NCBI GenBank assembly: GCA_964425105.1
Contig: CAYRLE010000002.1
Span: 1 to 64,000, forward strand
Length of the DNA stretch: 64,000 bases
From: S012-109 sp964425105
GTDB taxonomy: Bacteria; Pseudomonadota; Gammaproteobacteria; SZUA-140
Reading direction: 5' to 3'
Translations under genes and position numbers: made by a program
The notes under the pieces: generated by a model
The model's input: the letters and a program-made list of their open reading frames with translations, nothing else
Database searches by the model: none
What the model was told of the DNA's origin: nothing
In this document: one piece after another, positions 43,916 through 53,516 of the stretch
Layout: each line of letters starts with the position of its first letter
Position numbering within the stretch: the first letter of the stretch is position 1

Positions 43916-46495
43916 GTGAGCACTGCCGCCCCGCCCTCCGCCAGCAATCCGCAACACACGCCCATGATGCAGCAGTACCTGCGCATCAAGGGGGAGCACC
44001 CCGACATGCTGGTGTTCTACCGCATGGGGGACTTCTACGAATTGTTCTACGACGACGCACGCCGCGCCGCCGAGTTGCTGGACATCACGCTCACCACCCG
44101 CGGCCAGTCCGCCGGTGAACCCATCCCCATGGCGGGCGTGCCCCATCACGCGGCGGACAACTACCTGGCGCGCCTGGTGGCCCTGGGAGAATCCGTCGCC
44201 CTCTGCGAACAGGTGGGCGATCCCGCCAAGAGCAAGGGACCGGTGGAACGCAAGGTGGTGCGCATCGTCACCCCCGGCACGGTCACCGACGAGGCCCTGC
44301 TGGAGGAACGCCGCGACAACCTGCTGTGCGCCGTCCATCAGCAGGGAAAGCGTTACGGCATCGCCGCCCTGGACCTCGCCAGTGGACGCTTCACCGTCCA
44401 GGAGGTGGACGGCGACCAGGCCCTGCGCGACGAATTGGAACGGCTGCGCCCGGCGGAACTGCTGCTCAGCGAGGACGCCCCCTGCCGCGGCCTGCTGGAG
44501 GGACGCCGCGGCCTGCGCCTCATGCCCCCCTGGCATTTCGAGGGCGACAGCGCCACGCGCCTGCTCAACACCCAGTTCGGCACCCGCGACCTGCGCGGCT
44601 TCGGCTGCGAGGATCTGCATGCCGCCGTGGCCGCGGCGGGCTGCCTGCTGCAATATGCCCGCGACACCCAGCGCACCCTGCTACCCCACATCCACGGCCT
44701 GCAGGTGGAGCGCCGCGACGAGGCCCTGATCCTCGATGCCACCACCCGCGCCAACCTGGAACTGGACAGCAACCTCTCCGGGGGCCGGGAATACACCCTG
44801 GCCTGGGTCCTGGACCGCACCGCCAACCCCATGGGCGGGCGCCTGCTGCGGCGCTGGATCCACCGTCCCCTGCGCGACCGTCTACGTCTGCGTGCACGCC
44901 TGCAGGCCATCGCCACCCTGCTGGAATCCCGCAGCCACGGCCTCATCCACGAGACGCTGCGCGGCCTGGGCGACCTGGAACGCATCCTGGCGCGGGTGGC
45001 CCTGAAATCCGCCCGCCCCCGCGACCTGGCCCAGCTGCGCGACGGCCTCGCCGCCCTGCCCGGCCTCATCTCCTGCCTCAATGCCCTGGATTCGCCCCTG
45101 CTGGCCGAGCATGCCACCCGCCTGGGCCCCTTTCCGCCACTCCATGCCCTGCTGCAAGACGCCATCATCGAGGCGCCGCCGGTGCTGATCCGCGACGGCG
45201 GAGTCATCGCCCCAGGCTACGACAGCGAACTGGACGAACTGCGCAGTTTGAGCAAGGATGCCGGCCAGTACCTGCTGGACCTGGAGCAGCGCGAACGGCA
45301 ACGCAGCGGCATCGCCAACCTCAAGGTCAGCTACAACCGGGTCCACGGCTACTACATCGAGGTAAGCCGGGCTCAGGCGGACAAGGTCCCCGCCGAATAC
45401 ATCCGCCGCCAGACCCTGAAGGGCGTGGAGCGCTACATCACCCCCGAGTTGAAGACCTTCGAGGACAAGGTGCTGAGCGCCCGGGAACGGGCCCTGGCGC
45501 GGGAGAAGGCCCTCTACGAGGCGTTGCTGGAACAGATCCTGCCTCAGCTCCGCCCCCTGCAGGACTGCGCCGCGGCGCTGGCGGAACTGGACGTGCTGGC
45601 CAACCTGGCGGAGCGCGCCGAGACCCTGGACCTCAGCCCCCCCGAGTTGAGCGACCAACCCGGCCTGCACATCGAGGGCGGCCGCCACCTGGTGGTGGAG
45701 CAGGTCCTGGAGGCCCCCTTCGTGCCCAACGACTGCCATCTGGAAGAGGGGCGGCGCATGCTCGTCATCACCGGCCCCAACATGGGCGGTAAATCCACCT
45801 ACATGCGCCAGACTGCGCTGATCGCCATCCTCGCCGCCATGGGCAGCTACGTGCCGGCGCGGCGCGCCGTGATCGGCCCCATGGACCGCATCTTCACCCG
45901 CATCGGCGCCTCCGACGAACTGGCCAGCGGACGCTCCACCTTCATGGTGGAGATGACCGAGACCGCCAACATCCTCCACAACGCCAGCGACTGCAGCCTG
46001 GTGCTGATGGATGAGATCGGGCGCGGCACCAGCACCTTCGACGGCCTCTCCCTGGCCTGGGCCTGCGCCGCCCACCTGGCGCGGGACATCAAGGCCTTCA
46101 CCCTCTTCGCCACCCACTACTTCGAACTCACCACTCTGCCGGAACTCATCCCGGGCATCGCCAACGTCCACCTCGACGCCGTGGAACACGGCGACAGCAT
46201 CGTCTTTCTCCATGCCCTCAAGGAAGGCCCCGCCAATCAAAGCTACGGCCTGCAGGTGGCTGCCCTGGCGGGCATCCCCCGCACGGTGATCGGCGAGGCC
46301 CGCCAGCGCCTGCAGCAGCTGGAGGAAAAAGCCGGGCACAGCAATGATGCCGCCGGCCCCCAGATACCCCTGTTCCAGGAGAGCGCCCCCGACCCCGTGA
46401 CCGAGGCCCTGCGCGAACTGGACCCCGACGGCCTCACCCCGCGCCAGGCCCTGGAGGCGCTGTATCGGCTAAAGGACCATCTGGATGAGGCGTAG
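43916..46495 (+). CDS. mutS: DNA mismatch repair protein MutS
   Basis: Recognises mismatches and recruits MutL. 859 aa from GTG 43916. The mismatch-binding motif is in VFYRMGDFYELFYDDA (Phe-x-Glu). The ATPase has the Walker A in TGPNMGGKSTYMRQTALIAI, then GASDELASGRSTFMVEMTET, Walker B in LVLMDEIGRGTSTFDGLSLA and FATHYFEL. The C-terminal end (LTPRQALEALYRLKDHL) is the tetramerisation helix pair. It lies just after a sulfurtransferase gene and before fdxA, the latter being common in gammaproteobacteria. Confidence 0.98.
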   Translation: MSTAAPPSASNPQHTPMMQQYLRIKGEHPDMLVFYRMGDFYELFYDDARRAAELLDITLTTRGQSAGEPIPMAGVPHHAADNYLARLVALGESVALCEQVGDPAKSKGPVERKVVRIVTPGTVTDEALLEERRDNLLCAVHQQGKRYGIAALDLASGRFTVQEVDGDQALRDELERLRPAELLLSEDAPCRGLLEGRRGLRLMPPWHFEGDSATRLLNTQFGTRDLRGFGCEDLHAAVAAAGCLLQYARDTQRTLLPHIHGLQVERRDEALILDATTRANLELDSNLSGGREYTLAWVLDRTANPMGGRLLRRWIHRPLRDRLRLRARLQAIATLLESRSHGLIHETLRGLGDLERILARVALKSARPRDLAQLRDGLAALPGLISCLNALDSPLLAEHATRLGPFPPLHALLQDAIIEAPPVLIRDGGVIAPGYDSELDELRSLSKDAGQYLLDLEQRERQRSGIANLKVSYNRVHGYYIEVSRAQADKVPAEYIRRQTLKGVERYITPELKTFEDKVLSARERALAREKALYEALLEQILPQLRPLQDCAAALAELDVLANLAERAETLDLSPPELSDQPGLHIEGGRHLVVEQVLEAPFVPNDCHLEEGRRMLVITGPNMGGKSTYMRQTALIAILAAMGSYVPARRAVIGPMDRIFTRIGASDELASGRSTFMVEMTETANILHNASDCSLVLMDEIGRGTSTFDGLSLAWACAAHLARDIKAFTLFATHYFELTTLPELIPGIANVHLDAVEHGDSIVFLHALKEGPANQSYGLQVAALAGIPRTVIGEARQRLQQLEEKAGHSNDAAGPQIPLFQESAPDPVTEALRELDPDGLTPRQALEALYRLKDHLDEA

Positions 46496-46515
46496 AGTGG
46501 TTGAGGTGCAGCGCC

Positions 46516-46610
46516 ATAATGGGTGATGAGTGATGAGTAATGGGTGATGTGTGGGTTTGATGAACGTTTTTTCTATGACTCATCACGCATCACTCATTAC
46601 TCATCACCCC
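46516..46610. repeat. Heptad-repeat hairpin (mutS-fdxA)
   Basis: The left arm has five 7-nt units (ATAATGG, GTGATGA, GTGATGA, GTAATGG, GTGATGT; 46516-46550); the right arm (about 46578-46610) is the complement with CATCACN/CATTACT units. About 27 bp lie between the arms. Confidence 0.85.
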
Positions 46611-46642
46611 ACTGGCATCCCACCCCATTAGTGATTAACATA

Positions 46643-46666
46643 TAGCCCCATAGGTAGCCCCATAGG
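46643..46666. repeat. Tandem 12-bp repeat upstream of fdxA
   Basis: TAGCCCCATAGG occurs twice in direct tandem, ending 22 bp before the fdxA start codon. It lies in the likely 5' untranslated region or promoter. Function unknown. Confidence 0.7.
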
Positions 46667-46688
46667 CACAGGATGACAGGAGACCGCC

Positions 46689-47012
46689 ATGACCTTTGTT
46701 GTCACCGAAGAATGTATCAAATGCAAATACACCGACTGCGTCGAGGTCTGCCCCGTCGATTGCTTTCACGAAGGCCCCAATTTCCTCGTCATCGACCCCG
46801 ACGAGTGCATCGACTGCACCCTGTGCGAGCCGGAATGCCCCATCGAGGCCATCCACCCCGAGGACGACGTGCCCGAGGATCAGCTGCAATTCATCCAGCT
46901 CAATGCCGAACTGGCCAAGGTCTGGCCGGTGATCACCGAGAAGAAGGACCCCCTGCCAGATGCCGACGAGTGGGCGGAGGTCAAGGACAAACTGAAGTAT
47001 CTGGAACGCTGA
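46689..47012 (+). CDS. fdxA: 7Fe ferredoxin FdxA
   Basis: 107-aa soluble ferredoxin with 3Fe-4S and 4Fe-4S clusters. The ligands are in TEECIKCKYTDCVEVCPVDC and ECIDCTLCEPECPIEAI. The long C-terminal tail (QLNAELAKVWPVITEKKDPL) is typical of FdxA. Ribosome-binding site CAGGAGA is in front. The gene is followed almost directly by addB; the stop of fdxA and the addB frame are only a few bases apart. Confidence 0.97.
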   Translation: MTFVVTEECIKCKYTDCVEVCPVDCFHEGPNFLVIDPDECIDCTLCEPECPIEAIHPEDDVPEDQLQFIQLNAELAKVWPVITEKKDPLPDADEWAEVKDKLKYLER

Positions 47013-47028
47013 GGGGTCCGCGCCCGCC

Positions 47029-49953
47029 ATCGAGATCACTCCTCACATCACCCTGCTGCCCTACGGGGCAGATCCCCTGCGGCACCTCGCCCGGCGCCTG
47101 CTGCAAGACCACAGCCCCCGCCTTCCCGACCTCAGCCGCTGCATCGTCCTGCTGCCGGACGGCGCAGCTGCGCCACGGCTGCGCCGCCTGCTCCTGAAAG
47201 AGGCCGCCGGCCAGGGCCACGGCGCCCTGCTGGGACCGCGCATCGCCAGCCTGGCAGGCTGGCTGGATGAATTCCTCCCGGAGCGGCAGCCAATGGCCAC
47301 CCGCCACAGCCGCGAACTCATGCTCCTGGAGGCCCTGCAGCACCACCCCCAACTATGCGGTCCCGGCGGCCCCTGGGCCCTGGCCGACAGCCTGCTGGCA
47401 CTGTTCGAGGAACTGGCCCGCCAGGCCGTGGACCTGCCCGAGGACCCGCAACAGTTCAGCGAGCGCCTGGAGCGGGCCTACGGCCTGGCCAGGGAAATCG
47501 AACCCCAGTCCCGCGAGGCGCGGCTGGTCTTCAGCCTCTGGCAGGCCTGGCAGGAACAGCACCGCGCGGAGCAGGTCCGGGACCGGCAGCAGAGTCACCG
47601 GGAGCGGCTTGTGCTCTCCCTGGCGCGCCTCCCCGCGGAACTGCATTTCTATCTGGCGGGCCACGACCAGCTGCTGCATTGCGAGGTCCAGTGGCTGCGC
47701 AGCCTGCTGGACCAGGGCCGCGCCACCCTACTGCTCCAGGGCCAGCTGCATCCTGAAATTGGCGCCGGGCAGTGCCACCCGGCCGCCGTCTGCCGCCGCC
47801 TCCTGGAGGACCTCGACGCCCCCCTGCCGGTGGCCCCCGGTGACGGCGGCGACTACGCCGCCTTCCTAGACACCGTCTTTGCGCCGCTGTCTGCGGACAG
47901 CGCGCCGAGTCTCGACCAGCGCGCCCGCGCCTTCTCCGCGGCCCTGCCGGAGAGCCCTGCGGCGCCGCGCCTGCTGCTCCATGCCGCCCGCGATGCCGAG
48001 GAGGAAGCCAGGGCCGTGGAACTCCAGGTACGGCGCTGGCTGCTGGATGGCATGGAGCGCATCGCCATCGTCAGCGAGGACCGGCGCCTGGCGCGGCGCA
48101 TCCGCGCCCTGCTGGAGCGTGCCGGGGTCGTACTGCAGGACAACGTGGGCTGGGCCCTGTCCACCACCAGCGCCGCCGCAGCCCTGGAGCGTCTGCTGCA
48201 GACCGCGGAGGAGGACTACGCCCACGAACCCCTGCTGGACCTGCTGAAATCCCCCTTCATCTTCCCCGACCTGGAGCGCGATGAGCTACTGCAGCGGGTC
48301 TACCGCCTGGAGCAGGACATCATTCTCCACGAGAACATCAGCCGCGGCCTGGAACGCTACCGCCAGCACCTCGCCTACCGGCGCCAGCGCCTGGAATGGC
48401 CGGCCCAGACCCAACAGGAACTGGACGAACTGCTGGACCGACTGGAGGCCGTGTGCGCGCCGCTGCAGGCCCTGAGCGGCGGCGGCACCCATCGCCCGGA
48501 GACTCTGCTGAACGCCCTGGGGCAGGCCCTGACGGCCAGCGGCCTGGCCAGCAGCCTGGCCGGGGATGCGGCCGGCAGCGCCGTATTGGAGGAACTCGCA
48601 GCCCTGCAACGGGCCGTGGCCGGGCGCAGCCTGCGCTTCACCTGGACCGAGTTCCGCACCTGGCTGGGCCGCACCCTGGAAAACGCCACCTTCAGCCCAC
48701 CCCAAGAGGGCGAGGGACGGGTGCAGCTATTCACCCTGCCGCAGAGCAACCTGCAATATTTCGACGGCCTGATCATCGCAGCAAGCACCGAATCCCAGCT
48801 GCCGGGCCCACCCGCGGCGACGCCCTTCTTCAACGATGCGGTGCGCGGCGAACTGGGACTGCTGCCGGCGCGCTGGAGCCGCACCCTGGCCTTCCACCAC
48901 TTCCGGCGCCTGCTGGAGAGCGCACCCCGCATCCTGCTCACCTATCACCGCCATGAGGACGGCGAGGACATTCAGCCCGCGCCCTGGCTGGCCCTGCTGG
49001 ACGCCTTCCAACGCCTGGGCTACGGCAGCCACCTCCACGACGGCGGCCTGGGCGGCCTGCTGCGTAGCACGACCACCCAGGTGGTGGTCAACGATGCCCC
49101 CCTGCCAACACCCGCCGCCATGCCCAGTCCGGCAGCGGCGCCGGCCCTGCTGCCCAAGCGCTATTCGGCCGCGCGCTACCAGCGGCTGGTGGACTGCCCC
49201 TATCTGTTCCATGCCGCCGACTGCCTGGGCCTCAAGGCACCGGAACGCATCCGCGAGGCACTGGAGAAATCCGACTACGGCGCCCGCGTGCACCGCATCC
49301 TGGAGCGCTTCCACGACCCGCTCCAGGGCCACGACGATGCGCTGCGCCGCGGCGAGCGCGAGGAGGCGCTGCGCATCCTGGAGAAAATCTCGCGCCGCGA
49401 GTTCCGCCGCGATCTGGAGGACAACGTCCTGCACCGCGGCTGGCTGCAACGCTGGCTGGCCCTGCTGCCGGCCTATGTGGACTGGCAGCAGGCGCGCAGC
49501 CGTGATTGGCGGGTGCACGCCGTGGAAGTGGAGAACAGCCGCGAGGTGAACCCGCAACTGAGCATTGGCGGCCGCCTCGACCGCCTCGATCGCGGCGCCG
49601 CGGGACTGGCGGTGATCGACTACAAGACCGGCAGCGCACCGCGCCAGGAGGAGGTGGCCAGCGGCGAGGCGGTGCAGCTGCCCTTCTATGCCCTGCTGGC
49701 CCAGGATACGGTGGCCGAGGCCCTCTACCTGGAGCTGGGCAAGGACATCGTCAAGCAGGGCTCGCAACTCGCCGGCGAGGAACTGGGCGCACTCAGCGCA
49801 GCGCTCCTGGAGCGCCTGAAATACCTGCAGCGGCGCCTCCACCAGGGCGCCGGACTGCCCGCCTGGGGCGACGACAAGGTGTGCCGCTACTGCCCCATGG
49901 CCGGCATCTGCCGCAAACAGGGCTGGACGGACGAGGGGGGCTCCGCATCATGA
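47029..49953 (+). CDS. addB: AddB-like nuclease subunit, start codon unclear
   Basis: PD-(D/E)XK nuclease subunit of an AddAB-type double-strand break resection complex. The C-terminal nuclease has VIDYKTGS and LPFYALLAQ; an iron-staple is formed by a cysteine in RLVDCPYLFHAADC and the group CRYCPMAGIC. The N-terminal helicase-like part begins IEITPHITLLPYGADPLRHL and includes LGPRIASLAGWLDEFLP. The first ATG is at 47293, which would remove that conserved start; between the in-frame TGA at 46993-46995 and 47293 there is no ATG, GTG or TTG. ATC 47029 (GAGGGG at 47011-47016) is used here as a guess; a sequencing error or CTG start is possible. Overlaps addA by 4 bp. Confidence 0.85.
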   Translation: MEITPHITLLPYGADPLRHLARRLLQDHSPRLPDLSRCIVLLPDGAAAPRLRRLLLKEAAGQGHGALLGPRIASLAGWLDEFLPERQPMATRHSRELMLLEALQHHPQLCGPGGPWALADSLLALFEELARQAVDLPEDPQQFSERLERAYGLAREIEPQSREARLVFSLWQAWQEQHRAEQVRDRQQSHRERLVLSLARLPAELHFYLAGHDQLLHCEVQWLRSLLDQGRATLLLQGQLHPEIGAGQCHPAAVCRRLLEDLDAPLPVAPGDGGDYAAFLDTVFAPLSADSAPSLDQRARAFSAALPESPAAPRLLLHAARDAEEEARAVELQVRRWLLDGMERIAIVSEDRRLARRIRALLERAGVVLQDNVGWALSTTSAAAALERLLQTAEEDYAHEPLLDLLKSPFIFPDLERDELLQRVYRLEQDIILHENISRGLERYRQHLAYRRQRLEWPAQTQQELDELLDRLEAVCAPLQALSGGGTHRPETLLNALGQALTASGLASSLAGDAAGSAVLEELAALQRAVAGRSLRFTWTEFRTWLGRTLENATFSPPQEGEGRVQLFTLPQSNLQYFDGLIIAASTESQLPGPPAATPFFNDAVRGELGLLPARWSRTLAFHHFRRLLESAPRILLTYHRHEDGEDIQPAPWLALLDAFQRLGYGSHLHDGGLGGLLRSTTTQVVVNDAPLPTPAAMPSPAAAPALLPKRYSAARYQRLVDCPYLFHAADCLGLKAPERIREALEKSDYGARVHRILERFHDPLQGHDDALRRGEREEALRILEKISRREFRRDLEDNVLHRGWLQRWLALLPAYVDWQQARSRDWRVHAVEVENSREVNPQLSIGGRLDRLDRGAAGLAVIDYKTGSAPRQEEVASGEAVQLPFYALLAQDTVAEALYLELGKDIVKQGSQLAGEELGALSAALLERLKYLQRRLHQGAGLPAWGDDKVCRYCPMAGICRKQGWTDEGGSAS

Positions 49954-52900
49954 ACAGCGCGGCGCTGCCGGCCGCCGAGCCCGGCAACAACATCACGGTG
50001 CGGGCCTCGGCGGGCACCGGCAAGACCTGGCTGCTGATCACGCGCCTGATCCGCCTGCTGCTGGCGGGGGCGGCGCCGGACAGCATCCTGGCGGTGACCT
50101 TCACCCGCAAGGCGGCGGCTGAGATGCAGGGGCGCCTGCGGGAACGCCTCTACGGCTACCTGGAACTGGACGATGCCCTGCTGGATGCTGAACTGCAGCA
50201 GATCGGCGCCACCCCTGGCAAGGCCCTGCGCCACGACGCCCGCCGCCTCTTCGAGGACCTGCTGCGCAGCGAGCGCCCGGTCAAGGTCACCACCTATCAC
50301 GCCTTCTGCCAGGACGTGCTGCGCCGCTTCCCCTTCGATGCCGGCGTCCCCCCCGGCTTCGAACTGGTGGAGAGCGAGGGCCTGCTGGCTGGCGAGGCCT
50401 GGGACGCGCTCATCGCCGCGGCCAGCGCCTGCCCCGACGGCGAGACGGCAACAGCCCTGCAGACCCTGCTGGACTATCACGGCAACATCGACGGTCCCCG
50501 CGATGTCCTGCTGACCTTTCTCGCCCAGCGTATCGACTGGTGGGCCTACACCCAGGGAGAGGCGGATCCTATCGCCTATGCCGTGGAAAACCTGCGCCGC
50601 CAGCTCAAGATCGAAGACGGCGATCCCGCCGCCACCTTCTTCAACAGCGCCCGCCGCGCGCGACTCAAGGAATTCGCCGAACTGCTGGCGCGCCACGATA
50701 CTGCCGGCAACCGCCGCCACAGCGAACTGATCCACGAACTCCTCGCCGCCACCACCCCCCCAGAGGCGCGTCTCGCCCAACTGCGCACGGTGTTCTTCAC
50801 AGACAAGGGCGAACCACGCAAGCGCAAGGAAAGCGCCGCCCTGGCGCGCAGCCTGGGCGAGGCCGGCATGGCCCGCCTCCTGGCCCTGCATCACCAGCTG
50901 GGCGAGGAACTGGAAGCGGCCCAGGAGCAATTGCGGCGGCGCCTCACCCTGGCCATCAATGCGGCGTGGTACCAGGCCGGCAGCGCACTCCTGGAACACT
51001 ACCGGCGCCTCAAGGAGGAGCGGCGCCTGCTGGACTTCGCCGACCTGGAATGGCACACCTACCTGCTGCTGCGCCACAGCGACAACGCCCTCTGGGTGCA
51101 GTACAAGCTGGACCGGCGCATCGATCACCTGCTGGTGGACGAATTCCAGGACACCAACCCCACCCAGTGGGCCATGCTGCTGCCCCTGTTGGAGGAGTTG
51201 GCCGCCGGCGATCCTGAGCGCCAGCGCAGCGTCTTCCTGGTGGGCGACGCCAAGCAGTCCATCTACCGCTTCCGGCGCGCCAACCCCCACCTGTTCGGCA
51301 CCGCCGGCCAATGGCTGGAGACACACCTGCAGGCCCGCGACTGCACCCTCAACAAGTCGCGGCGCTCGGCCCCGGCCATCATGGAATTCGTCAACCGGAT
51401 CTTCTGCGACGGCCCCCTGGGTGAGCGGCTGGCCCCTTTTCCCCATCACGACACCCATCTGCAGACCTTGTGGGGACGGGCGGAACTCCTGCCCCTGACC
51501 CGTGACGAGAGTGCGGAGGCAACACAGGAGGCAGCGGACAGCGGGCTGCGCGATCCCCTCAGCACCCCGCGGGAGCCGGCCGCAGAAGCGCTGCACTATC
51601 TGGAGGGCCGCGCCCTCGCGGCACGCATTATGGATATCGTCGCCAGCGGCGCTCTCTTGGGTGAAGGTGAAAACACCCACCCCGCCGCCTACGAGGACAT
51701 CATGATCCTGGTGCGCAGCCGCACCCATATCCACCATTACGAACGGGCACTGCGGGAGGCGGGCATCCCCTACCTGGGCGGCGGCAAGACCACCCTGCTG
51801 GACTGCCTGGAGATACAGGACATGGTGGCCCTGCTGGAGACCCTCATCGCCCCCTACAACAACCTGTCACTGGCCGCGGTGCTGCGCTCGCCCCTGTTCG
51901 CCTGCAGCGACGAGGATCTGATGGCCATCGCCAAGGCAGGCCGGGAACGAAAGCAGCACTGGTTCGCCCTGCTCCAGGCGCTGGCCCCGCAGCTGCCCGC
52001 CGCCAGCGCCCTGGGCCGGGCCGCGCGCCTGCTGGCGCGCTGGCGCAGCCAGGCGGACCAGGTGCCGGTGCACGACCTGCTGGACCGCATCTACTGCGAG
52101 GGCAATGTGCTGGCGCGCTACCGCGCGGGGTTCCCGCCGCACCTGCGCCCGCGGGCGCAGGCCAATCTGGTGCGCTTCATCGAACTGGCCCTGGCGGTGG
52201 ACAGCGGCCGCTACCCCAGCCTGCCCCACTTCCTGGCGCGCATCCGCAGCCTGCAGCAGCATGACCAGGACGCCCTGGACGAGGCGCCGGCCGGCGACCA
52301 GCACGGCGGCGTGCGCATCATGACCATCCATGCCGCCAAGGGCCTGGAGGCCCCCATCGTCTTCCTGGCCGATGCCGCGCGCGCGCAGCGGCGCCGGCGC
52401 GCCTTTCAACTGCTGCTGGACTGGCCGGCGGGGGCGCCGCGGCCGCGCGCCTTCCTGCTGGGCGGCCGCAGCCGCGAGGCCGACCAGGAAAGCCGGCGCC
52501 TGGCCGAGGAGATGGCAGCGGAAGAAGAGGTGGAGGAGGCCAATCTGCTGTACGTGGCCCTGACCCGCACCCGGCAATGGCTCATGGTCTCCGGCTGCGC
52601 AGACCGCAACGGCCGCCCCGCCGGCTGGTACGGCGCCATGGCCCGGCAACTGGGCGACCCCGAAAACATCGCCAGGAAAGGCTGGGCGCTGGAATCAGGG
52701 TCCCCGCCGACAGCCGCACCGCCGGTCATTGCCGAGACGCCTGCAGCGGCAACAGCGGACCCCCGCCTGGCCCGGCCTCTCGATGCACCGCCCCTGCCGG
52801 GGGAGATCGCCCCCAGCGCCGCCGCCGGCCATGATGACAGCAGTGGCATCGAGAGCGGAGGCCGGCAGCGGGGCATCGTGATACACCGCCTGCTGGAGCG

Positions 52901-53342
52901 ACTGAGCGCCGATCCGCGCCCCGATCCTGGCGCGGTATTGGCTACCGTGGCCGCGGAATTCCACTACCCGGCCGCCGATCCGCAGCTCGAGGCCTGGTGG
53001 CAGGAGGCCCTGGACCTGTTACACAACCCTGCCCTCGCCTTCCTGTTCGACCCAGGCCGTTACCGTCAGGCCTGGAATGAAATCCCCCTGATCTACGAGG
53101 GGACACGGGGAGTTGTCAACGGCATTGTCGATCGCCTGGTGCTGGCGCAAGACGACATCTTGCTGGTGGACTACAAGACCCATGGTCACGCGCGCCCGGA
53201 GAACCTGGCGCAACTCGCCGCCCCCTACCAGGAACAGCTGGTCCTCTACCGCGAGGGCGCACAGCGCCTGTGGCCCGAGCGCCGGGTGCGGGCGCTGCTG
53301 CTGTTTACCGGCTGCGGGGAAGTTTATGAGTTTGAGGACTGA
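49950..53342 (+). CDS. addA: AddA-like UvrD-type helicase/nuclease
   Basis: A 1130-aa superfamily 1 helicase fused to a C-terminal PD-(D/E)XK nuclease. Walker A is in RASAGTGKTWLLITRLIRLL (GTGKT at residues 22-26); then LAVTFTRKAAAEMQGRLRER, VDEFQDTNPTQWAML (Walker B), FLVGDAKQSIYRFRRANPHL and VALTRTRQWLMVSG. The nuclease end has GIVIHRLLERL and ILLVDYKTH. The start ATG 49950 overlaps the addB stop (ATGA). With AddB it would resect breaks for RecA loading. A 100-N gap follows 16 bp after the stop. Confidence 0.95.
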   Translation: MNSAALPAAEPGNNITVRASAGTGKTWLLITRLIRLLLAGAAPDSILAVTFTRKAAAEMQGRLRERLYGYLELDDALLDAELQQIGATPGKALRHDARRLFEDLLRSERPVKVTTYHAFCQDVLRRFPFDAGVPPGFELVESEGLLAGEAWDALIAAASACPDGETATALQTLLDYHGNIDGPRDVLLTFLAQRIDWWAYTQGEADPIAYAVENLRRQLKIEDGDPAATFFNSARRARLKEFAELLARHDTAGNRRHSELIHELLAATTPPEARLAQLRTVFFTDKGEPRKRKESAALARSLGEAGMARLLALHHQLGEELEAAQEQLRRRLTLAINAAWYQAGSALLEHYRRLKEERRLLDFADLEWHTYLLLRHSDNALWVQYKLDRRIDHLLVDEFQDTNPTQWAMLLPLLEELAAGDPERQRSVFLVGDAKQSIYRFRRANPHLFGTAGQWLETHLQARDCTLNKSRRSAPAIMEFVNRIFCDGPLGERLAPFPHHDTHLQTLWGRAELLPLTRDESAEATQEAADSGLRDPLSTPREPAAEALHYLEGRALAARIMDIVASGALLGEGENTHPAAYEDIMILVRSRTHIHHYERALREAGIPYLGGGKTTLLDCLEIQDMVALLETLIAPYNNLSLAAVLRSPLFACSDEDLMAIAKAGRERKQHWFALLQALAPQLPAASALGRAARLLARWRSQADQVPVHDLLDRIYCEGNVLARYRAGFPPHLRPRAQANLVRFIELALAVDSGRYPSLPHFLARIRSLQQHDQDALDEAPAGDQHGGVRIMTIHAAKGLEAPIVFLADAARAQRRRRAFQLLLDWPAGAPRPRAFLLGGRSREADQESRRLAEEMAAEEEVEEANLLYVALTRTRQWLMVSGCADRNGRPAGWYGAMARQLGDPENIARKGWALESGSPPTAAPPVIAETPAAATADPRLARPLDAPPLPGEIAPSAAAGHDDSSGIESGGRQRGIVIHRLLERLSADPRPDPGAVLATVAAEFHYPAADPQLEAWWQEALDLLHNPALAFLFDPGRYRQAWNEIPLIYEGTRGVVNGIVDRLVLAQDDILLVDYKTHGHARPENLAQLAAPYQEQLVLYREGAQRLWPERRVRALLLFTGCGEVYEFED

Positions 53343-53358
53343 GCGGTAAGGTGCGGGA

Positions 53359-53458
53359 NNNNNNNNNNNNNNNNNNNNNNNNNNNNNNNNNNNNNNNNNN
53401 NNNNNNNNNNNNNNNNNNNNNNNNNNNNNNNNNNNNNNNNNNNNNNNNNNNNNNNNNN
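53359..53458. other. Assembly gap (100 N) inside a heptad-repeat area
   Basis: Real sequence of unknown length is missing between addA and dsbC. Unlike the rodZ join the flanks share no duplicate. The right flank starts with heptad units, so the missing part is probably the rest of a repeat hairpin. Confidence 0.85.
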
Positions 53459-53509
53459 CACCCCTCACTCCTCACTCCTCACGAAAAATAATAATGGGCA
53501 GTGCCCACC
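53459..53509. repeat. CCTCACN heptads and a REP-like palindrome
   Basis: Three units CCTCACT, CCTCACT, CCTCACG (53465-53485) are followed by TGGGC-AGT-GCCCA (53497-53509). Both lie between the convergent addA and dsbC. Confidence 0.75.
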
Positions 53510-53516
53510 CTCCTTG

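Noticed and set aside
49506..49949. Longer start of addA
   Set aside because: It would overlap 440 bp of addB in a different frame; ATG 49950 with a 4-bp ATGA overlap fits better.
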